Source: Irineochytrium annulatum
Taxonomy: Eukaryota; Chytridiomycota; Chytridiomycetes; Chytridiales; Chytridiaceae
Assembly: GCA_027600665.1 (NCBI GenBank)
Contig: JADGJL010000638.1
Location: 1-16,595 of the forward strand
Reading direction: 5' to 3'
DNA: 16,595 bases
Shown: positions 9,986 through 16,595 of the stretch, one piece after another
Layout: each line of letters opens with the position of its first letter
How positions within the stretch are numbered: the first letter of the stretch is position 1
Translations under genes and position numbers: made by a program
The notes under the pieces: model-generated
What the model saw: only the letters and a program-made list of their open reading frames with translations
The model's database searches: none
Told to the model about the DNA's origin: nothing

Positions 9986-10756
9986 TTAATCCATACGGCC
10001 TTTGAGGGTACGAGTAATGACCCTGTCAGGCGTAATCACATGAACAATAGCACCCCATCCGGAAATCGCGTCGCGATCCACAGCGTTTAGCAGCGCCTGA
10101 GATATTGTCTCGAAAAGGTCCTCGGGTCCCTGAAAAGAGATAATTAGTACAAACGGACTAACAACTGAAAAGAAGCTTACCAGGTCCGGCTCCCACAAGC
10201 TTTCACACATCCCGTACATTTGGTCCGATGCCGTCCCGCTCACGACGAAGTCCTTCGCAAAGTTTATGCACCCGATAAGGTCCATAGCGCAGATGAAAGG
10301 CTCGTTCTTCTCATCCATCCCCGCAATCACCGGCTCGCAAAAGTACGGCCCGAATCTTGAATTTCGACACATGTGAATATTAGTTTTAAATGCAGCACTG
10401 GCAAGTAACGAACCTTCTCTCATACAGTGTAGAGGAAACCATTGATGCGAACGTTCGAGGAGTGATGTCCCGCTCCTCCTTCAACGTGTACAGGTTCACC
10501 TTCATGCGAAATCGCTCAGATCTAAATTGTCACATTAACCGGGGCCACAATCACAAAGGTGATCTCACAAGGTCTGAACGTCCGTCGCAAGCCCCGCGAG
10601 CCCGTAGTAAGTTTTGTCGTTGACCGGAAAGACCTTTTGGAAGTCCGTGCCGAGCGTCAAGGCCTGGAGACCGAATCTGCGATCCGCCGCGATGGCCACG
10701 CATCCTTTCCCCTTCATTGCGATAATGGCGGAGCCGTTGATCTCCATCACCGACAT
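9986..10756 (-). CDS. PUP3: 20S proteasome beta3 subunit
   Basis: Non-catalytic beta3 (PUP3/PSMB3) of the 20S proteasome core, a structural part of the beta ring. Exons 10756-10569, 10521-10414, 10355-10181 and 10129-9986 give 204 residues; human PSMB3 has 205. Introns are 47, 58 and 51 nt. Family signatures: [20 protein letters not shown] (residues 8-27), [27 protein letters not shown] spanning the second intron, [20 protein letters not shown], and the C-terminal [18 protein letters not shown] ending in TRTLKGRMD. As expected for beta3 there is no propeptide with a catalytic Thr1. The start is fixed by the family N-terminus [10 protein letters not shown]. It is divergent from RPT6, another proteasome gene, across 285 bp, which suggests shared control. 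Identification is essentially certain. Confidence 0.97.
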
Positions 10757-11041
10757 GGTTAGGCCTATAGTGTGTTGTGAGTCGCGTGAATGCAGGAGCT
10801 CTCGCCGTACGTTATGAGGGTTGTTAAATCGCGCGATGCGTTCTTCGATCTTTGATTACACCCAAAGAGTGGTCAGTCGTCGAATTCCCTGCAGAAGTTC
10901 TTGCAGCCGCACCTGTAAGCGCGCAGAGCGGCTGGTCCTCAGACGCGCGTCGAGAACAAGATTGTCCAGCGCACTTGCTTGAAATTCAAAGAATCGCTCA
11001 GATCACAGACGCGTGTTCTTCGAGCCGTGGTTGCATTCACA
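10757..11041. promoter_or_regulatory. Shared bidirectional promoter of two proteasome genes (beta3 and RPT6)
   Basis: These 285 bp lie between the ATG codons of PUP3 (minus) and RPT6 (plus). I do not see the yeast Rpn4/PACE box (GGTGGCAAA) on either strand. Candidate elements are the 9-bp direct repeat GTTCTTCGA at 10840-10848 and 11015-11023, a related inverted GTCGAGAAC around 10950-10958, and ACGCG cores at about 10943 and 11010. These are visible repeats, not proven sites. Confidence 0.55.
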
Positions 11042-12364
11042 ATGGTCGTCCCGAATGCGAATGCGAGCGAGGGCATCAAGAGCTACTATCGCAACAAGAT
11101 CGAGGTTCGTTGTGGACGACTGTCCTTGGCCTTGTCGCCTAACTGAATCGCGCCACGCCCACCAGGAATTGGAGAACCAGAGCACCCTGCAAACCCAGAA
11201 CCTTCGGCGTCTGGAGGCGCAGAGGAATCAGTTGAACGCGAAGGTCCGCCTCCTCAGGGATGAGCTCAAGCTCCTCCAGGAGCCTGGATCATACGTCGGC
11301 GAGGTCGTCAAGCTCATGGGCAAGAAGAAAGTCCTTGTGAAGGCCAACCCCGATGGTAAATACGTCGTCGACATCGCGCCTACAATCGACATTGCGGCTC
11401 TGACGCCCACGGTCCGCGTCGCACTCCGCCACGACTCGTACCAGCTACATAAAATCCTGCCGAACAAGGTCGACCCGCTTGTGTCACTCATGATGGTTGA
11501 AAAGGTCCCCGACTCGACCTACGAGATGGTCGGAGGGCTGGACCGTCAGATTAAGGAGATTAAGGAGGTCATTGAGCTCCCGGTGAAGCACCCAGAACTT
11601 TTCGAGTCGCTCGGCATTGCTCAGCCAAAGGGCGTGCTCTTGTACGGTCCGCCTGGGACAGGCAAGACGCTCCTGGCTAGGGCTGTTGCGCACCACACCG
11701 ACTGCAGGTTTATTCGTGTCTCTGGTTCGGAATTGGTTCAAAAGTACATCGGAGAAGGGTCCCGCATGGTCCGCGAGCTGTTCGTCATGGCGCGTGAGCA
11801 CGCGCCGTCGATCATCTTCATGGACGAGATCGACTCCATTGGGTCGTCGAGGTCTGAGAGTGGCGGTGGGGGTGGAGGGGACAGCGAGGTGCAGCGCACG
11901 ATGCTGGAGCTTCTGAACCAGCTGGACGGTTTTGAGGCTACGCAGAGCATCAAGGTCATCATGGCGACGAACCGTATCGACATCCTGGACGCGGCGCTTC
12001 TTCGACCGGGACGTATCGACAGGAAGATCGAGTTCCCGCCGCCAAATGAGCTGGCGAGGACCGACATTCTGAAGATCCACTCGCGGAAGATGAACTTGAC
12101 GAGGGGGATCAACTTACGTAAGATCGCGGAGCAGATGAACGGCGCCAGCGGCGCTGAGGTGAAGGGTGTATGCACGGAGGCGGGGATGTACGCGCTCAGG
12201 GAGAGGCGTGTGCACGTCACGCAGGAAGACTTTGAGATGGCCGTTGCTAAGGTACATCACATTGTTCTTCTGGTTGACTTTAAGGAAGTTGTATTAACTC
12301 TTGTCTACAGGTGCTGAAGAAGGACAGCGAGCAGAACATGTCCGTGAAAAAGCTCTTCAAGTAA
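11042..12364 (+). CDS. RPT6: 26S proteasome regulatory ATPase Rpt6
   Basis: Rpt6/PSMC5, one of six AAA+ ATPases in the 19S base ring that unfold substrates and feed the 20S core. Exons 11042-11104, 11166-12251 and 12311-12364 give 400 residues (human 406). Introns are 61 nt (with a CCTAACTG branch site) and 59 nt. Order: an N-terminal helix with [11 protein letters not shown] and [19 protein letters not shown] (coiled coil), an OB-like domain ([18 protein letters not shown]), the Rpt6-typical [20 protein letters not shown], Walker A GPPGTGKT at 182-189, Walker B IIFMDEID with D241/E242, sensor MATNRID, the arginine-finger region [13 protein letters not shown], and C-terminus KKLFK, which as usual for Rpt6 is not an HbYX tail. 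One small oddity is a six-glycine run (254-259) after Walker B. It is divergent from PUP3, and PRMT3 follows 111 bp downstream on the same strand. Confidence 0.97.
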
Positions 12365-12475
12365 ATATTAGCGAGTCTGGGAAACTTAATATATCATACA
12401 TCTTCATCGTTGATATGCATTTGTTTCACTTCGGTGTTCAAGCCTTATTTTTCGTTCAGGAGCTGAACTTGTTCG

Positions 12476-14431
<1,956 letters not shown>

Positions 14432-14501
14432 AGCGTATTATGTACTTGTGCATTTTTACAGTCTACTTTCTTGCAAATAGAAGGGAGTCTTTTCCCTTTT
14501 G

Positions 14502-15878
14502 CTACGCTGCTACAGGCAGATCTTGAATTTGTTTTATCAAAAACTGTTTTTCGTCATTGAATTGCTCATCATCTGCGAGCAGGTTAATATCTAGCTTAAA
14601 ATATATATATTAGAGTACCTGAACGATCGTTGTGGAAATTGTTTAAGAACGTGAGGAGGCGATCCTTGTTTTTTTGCAAGATGTCCAAGATAGGTTTCGC
14701 CTTATTTGGGTTTGCCACGAAGACCTGAAAACGTTTTGAGCGTTTGAAAGCATATCGCGATCGAACCTTGAACACATGAAACGCCTCAAACTGGATATTC
14801 CGACTCTTGTCTCGCAAGAGGTTCATCATTAACTTCAAGTTCTCGGCGTTTCCAATGTACTTCGTCATCGAGGCGAAATTTGTTCTGTCTAGCAGCAACT
14901 CACCCAACAACTTTATTCTAACAGCGTCAATGTCGACTTTAACGCATCGCGCTCGCAAGAGCCACCCTCACCTTCAATGACTGACGCTTCGTGACATAGT
15001 TTGTCGAGTTTAGCAACAGGGTATACTTCTCAAAGAACTGGATAGCTATCAATAAAGACATTTGGGAAAATATATAATACCATATTGTAATTCCTCTCCA
15101 GAAAGCCAGCGACCAGCGCCTTATGCTTTGTGAGCAGATCCTTGAACGTGGCAAACGCATCCGAGGCGACGTCGAACGTTGACAACTCTACATATGCAAA
15201 GAGGCGCCAAAAGGACGGGGACTCTAGCACGATCTTCGCCAGTATCTCATGTCGGAGACATTCCCGGAGAATCATGCCGCAATTTAATGCGATCTCCTGA
15301 TTCTCATACCTTTTGCTCACATTAGTCAATCCAACGGCTGCTGCAACGACGCACCCATTTAGTAACGTCAACAGGATCTCCGGCCGCGCGCAGATGTACT
15401 CCGCTGTCGGAAACCGCGTCCCAACCTGCCGTCTCAGTAAGTTGTTGAAGACTTGAGCGACATCCTTTTTAGCCTTCGCGATACAAGTTAACCTAGTGTT
15501 TTAAACACACGACAGTACCTCGAACTCGATCTTCGCTATATTCTGAATCAGCAGTGGCAGCAGATCCGACGAGTAGACCTCATGTGATAGCTGCGCGACC
15601 GTTTCCGGCACGGGGTCGATCTCTGCATGTGACTTTCAGCATCGAGGGCTATTGAAGGACGATCTCACCGCCGTCGCCATACAGGATCGTTTTCATAGAC
15701 AGCAGGTTCTTCGAGATCTCCTCATTGGCCTGGTAGATGCATCAGAAGACCTGCGAGCAAGCCTGGTCGCCCATGCCTTCTTCCGGTCCCCTGAGTCCAG
15801 CTTCCCAATGTTCTCCTTCGTGCTCCTGACGAGTTCGAACGGGGAGCGAGACTTCGACTTGAAGAATGACGGTATCAT
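14502..15878 (-). CDS. CAB39: Mo25/CAB39 scaffold protein, nine exons
   Basis: Mo25 is a helical-repeat scaffold that binds and activates germinal-centre (STE20-like) kinases: LKB1-STRAD in animals, and the Nak1/Kic1 kinases of the MOR/RAM morphogenesis network in fungi. Exons: 15878-15777, 15729-15669, 15622-15519, 15473-15355, 15309-15081, 15037-14972, 14910-14767, 14724-14619 and 14572-14502, giving 333 residues (human 341). Signatures: [112 protein letters not shown], then [20 protein letters not shown] and [16 protein letters not shown] near the end. The first intron appears to be GC-AG; the other seven are GT-AG and 42-61 nt. An in-frame ATG at 15959 would add 27 residues with no family support, so I chose 15878. 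It converges on PRMT3 with a 70-bp gap. Confidence 0.95.
15730..15776 (-). other. Probable GC-AG intron in the Mo25 gene
   Basis: Exon 1 ends ...GACCGGAAGAAG and exon 2 starts GCCAATGAGGAG, giving [13 protein letters not shown] as the family requires. The 47-nt gap starts GCATGG and ends CTACCAG. The only GT..AG choice nearby (AG/GTCTTC) would leave a 21-nt intron in the wrong phase. GC donors are a known minor class of U2 introns. Confidence 0.65.
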
Positions 15879-16000
15879 GGTGCAGGGGATGATCCCCTGG
15901 GCCACAGGTCGCGGTGGGCCTCTTGAGCAAATTCGATGATCAAGCCCTTGACTTGGCACATGCGACCTTACCCTTTTACAACTCGTATGCTATTCAGTGA

Positions 16001-16595
16001 CTATTCCATTACGCCTGGTAAACCCGAGATTTCCTCCCCCGAGCTCAGGCTGTCTACTGTGCTAAACGAGCTGCCTCTTACTCTCCGCGGTCGCCCGCTC
16101 CCCACGACCGCCCCACCTCTGTTCCCCGACTGATAGTTCTCACCATCCGAAACAGTCCCAGACTCCCTTTCCTCGAGTCTTCGTTGCTGGTCGTTTACCG
16201 ACTGTCGTAACACCTGTGAACCATCGCGTGAGACACGTGTAACACGTAACTACCACGTACCTGGACGTAAGTGGAGTACCTATCGTATTCTAATGTCAAA
16301 TACTTCTGCTTCCGATGCCAATTGGACATTGCCTTGGCTTTAACCGTTGGATTTAAGTGATACTAATATCACTATTAGTGTCCAACTATAGGGAAATACA
16401 TTAACAAATCCATGTACCTGTCTTTCCATCGGCTTTTTATAGCTCGAGTGCTCCTCCAGCTCCCGCGAGAGCGCGTCAACGAGCCTCCGCATACTCGCGA
16501 GTTGCGACTCCTTCAAACGATAAGCACATGAACGCACCACACCAGCCTACCTCTGGAAGCACGCTGACAAGCATCCCCGTCCCACTGGGAGGCGC
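16001..16595 (-). CDS. Unrecognised coiled-coil protein, C-terminal part only (5' end outside window)
   Basis: Likely exons: 16595-16551 (entering from outside), 16510-16418, 16332-16261 and 16213-16001 (stop TAG), all joined in phase 0 by GT..AG introns of 40, 85 and 47 nt. The third exon could start at 16305 instead. The visible 140 residues contain a helical stretch SMRRLVDALSRELEEHSSYK, then NWHRKQKYLTLEYDRYSTYV, then LRQSVNDQQRRLEERESGTV, which together look like a coiled coil. A Ser/Gly-rich disordered tail ends in EEISGLPGVME. There are no enzyme motifs or membrane segments. I do not recognise the family. The stop lies 122 bp upstream of the Mo25 start on the same strand, so the Mo25 promoter must fit in that gap. 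Reality of the gene is supported by the in-phase exon chain; function is unknown. Confidence 0.55.
16357..16379. repeat. Overlapping small inverted repeats inside an intron
   Basis: GTGATA-4 nt-TATCAC (16357-16372) overlaps ACTAAT-6 nt-ATTAGT (16362-16379). Both are perfect 6-bp palindromic pairs in the AT-rich 85-nt intron of the last gene. They may form alternative hairpins, or may be low-complexity chance. Confidence 0.35.

Noticed and set aside
10510..11004. 13-bp exact repeat AATCGCTCAGATC at 10510-10522 and 10992-11004
   Set aside because: About two exact 13-mers are expected by chance in a window of this size, and the first copy spans a coding exon edge of beta3.
15879..15959. Upstream in-frame Met for Mo25
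   Set aside because: The extra 27 residues have no counterpart in the family, whose N-terminus matches MIPSFFKSK at 15878.

Overview
Eukaryotic nuclear DNA, gene-dense (about one gene per 2 kb) and rich in introns. I reconstructed nine protein genes, two of them cut by the window edges, with about 39 introns. Most introns are 38-61 nt, have GT..AG ends and carry a CTAAC/CTGAC/TTAAC-like branch site 10-20 nt before the acceptor. Coding GC is moderate. The proteins are opisthokont-like: Mo25, PRMT3, Bud23, proteasome beta3 and Rpt6, and a long NBAS-type Sec39. Tiny introns with strong branch sites combined with animal-like versions of Mo25 and NBAS suggest an early-diverging (chytrid-like, possibly zoosporic) fungus or a close relative. 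That placement is inference; nothing in the window settles it.

Layout from left to right. Minus strand, 1-952: 3'-truncated BUD23 (18S rRNA guanine-N7 methyltransferase). Plus, 1312-1500: a 43-residue two-exon microprotein I do not recognise. Minus, 1886-8013: a nine-exon, 1890-residue NBAS/Sec39-family subunit of the ER tether for Golgi-to-ER vesicles. Plus, 8138-9963: an unrecognised 586-residue coiled-coil protein carrying eight tandem 10-residue repeats. Minus, 9986-10756: proteasome beta3 (PUP3/PSMB3). Plus, 11042-12364: proteasome ATPase RPT6/PSMC5. Plus, 12476-14431: ten-exon PRMT3. Minus, 14502-15878: nine-exon Mo25/CAB39. Minus, 16001-beyond 16595: the C-terminal part of an unrecognised coiled-coil protein.

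The genes are packed as head-to-head pairs: BUD23/microprotein (359 bp between starts), NBAS/repeat protein (124 bp) and beta3/RPT6 (285 bp). Between them lie tail-to-tail pairs with gaps of 385, 22 and 70 bp. The beta3/RPT6 pair couples a 20S core subunit to a 19S base ATPase across one shared promoter, so co-expression is likely. BUD23 and PRMT3 both act on the 40S ribosomal subunit but are not adjacent.

I see no mobile element, CRISPR array, tRNA or rRNA gene. The most novel items are the eight-copy decapeptide repeat protein, the propeller-less long Sec39, the Cys-to-Ser zinc finger of PRMT3, a probable GC-AG intron in Mo25 and the 43-residue microprotein. All gene models were joined by hand from reading frames, splice signals and remembered family patterns; no alignment was run.
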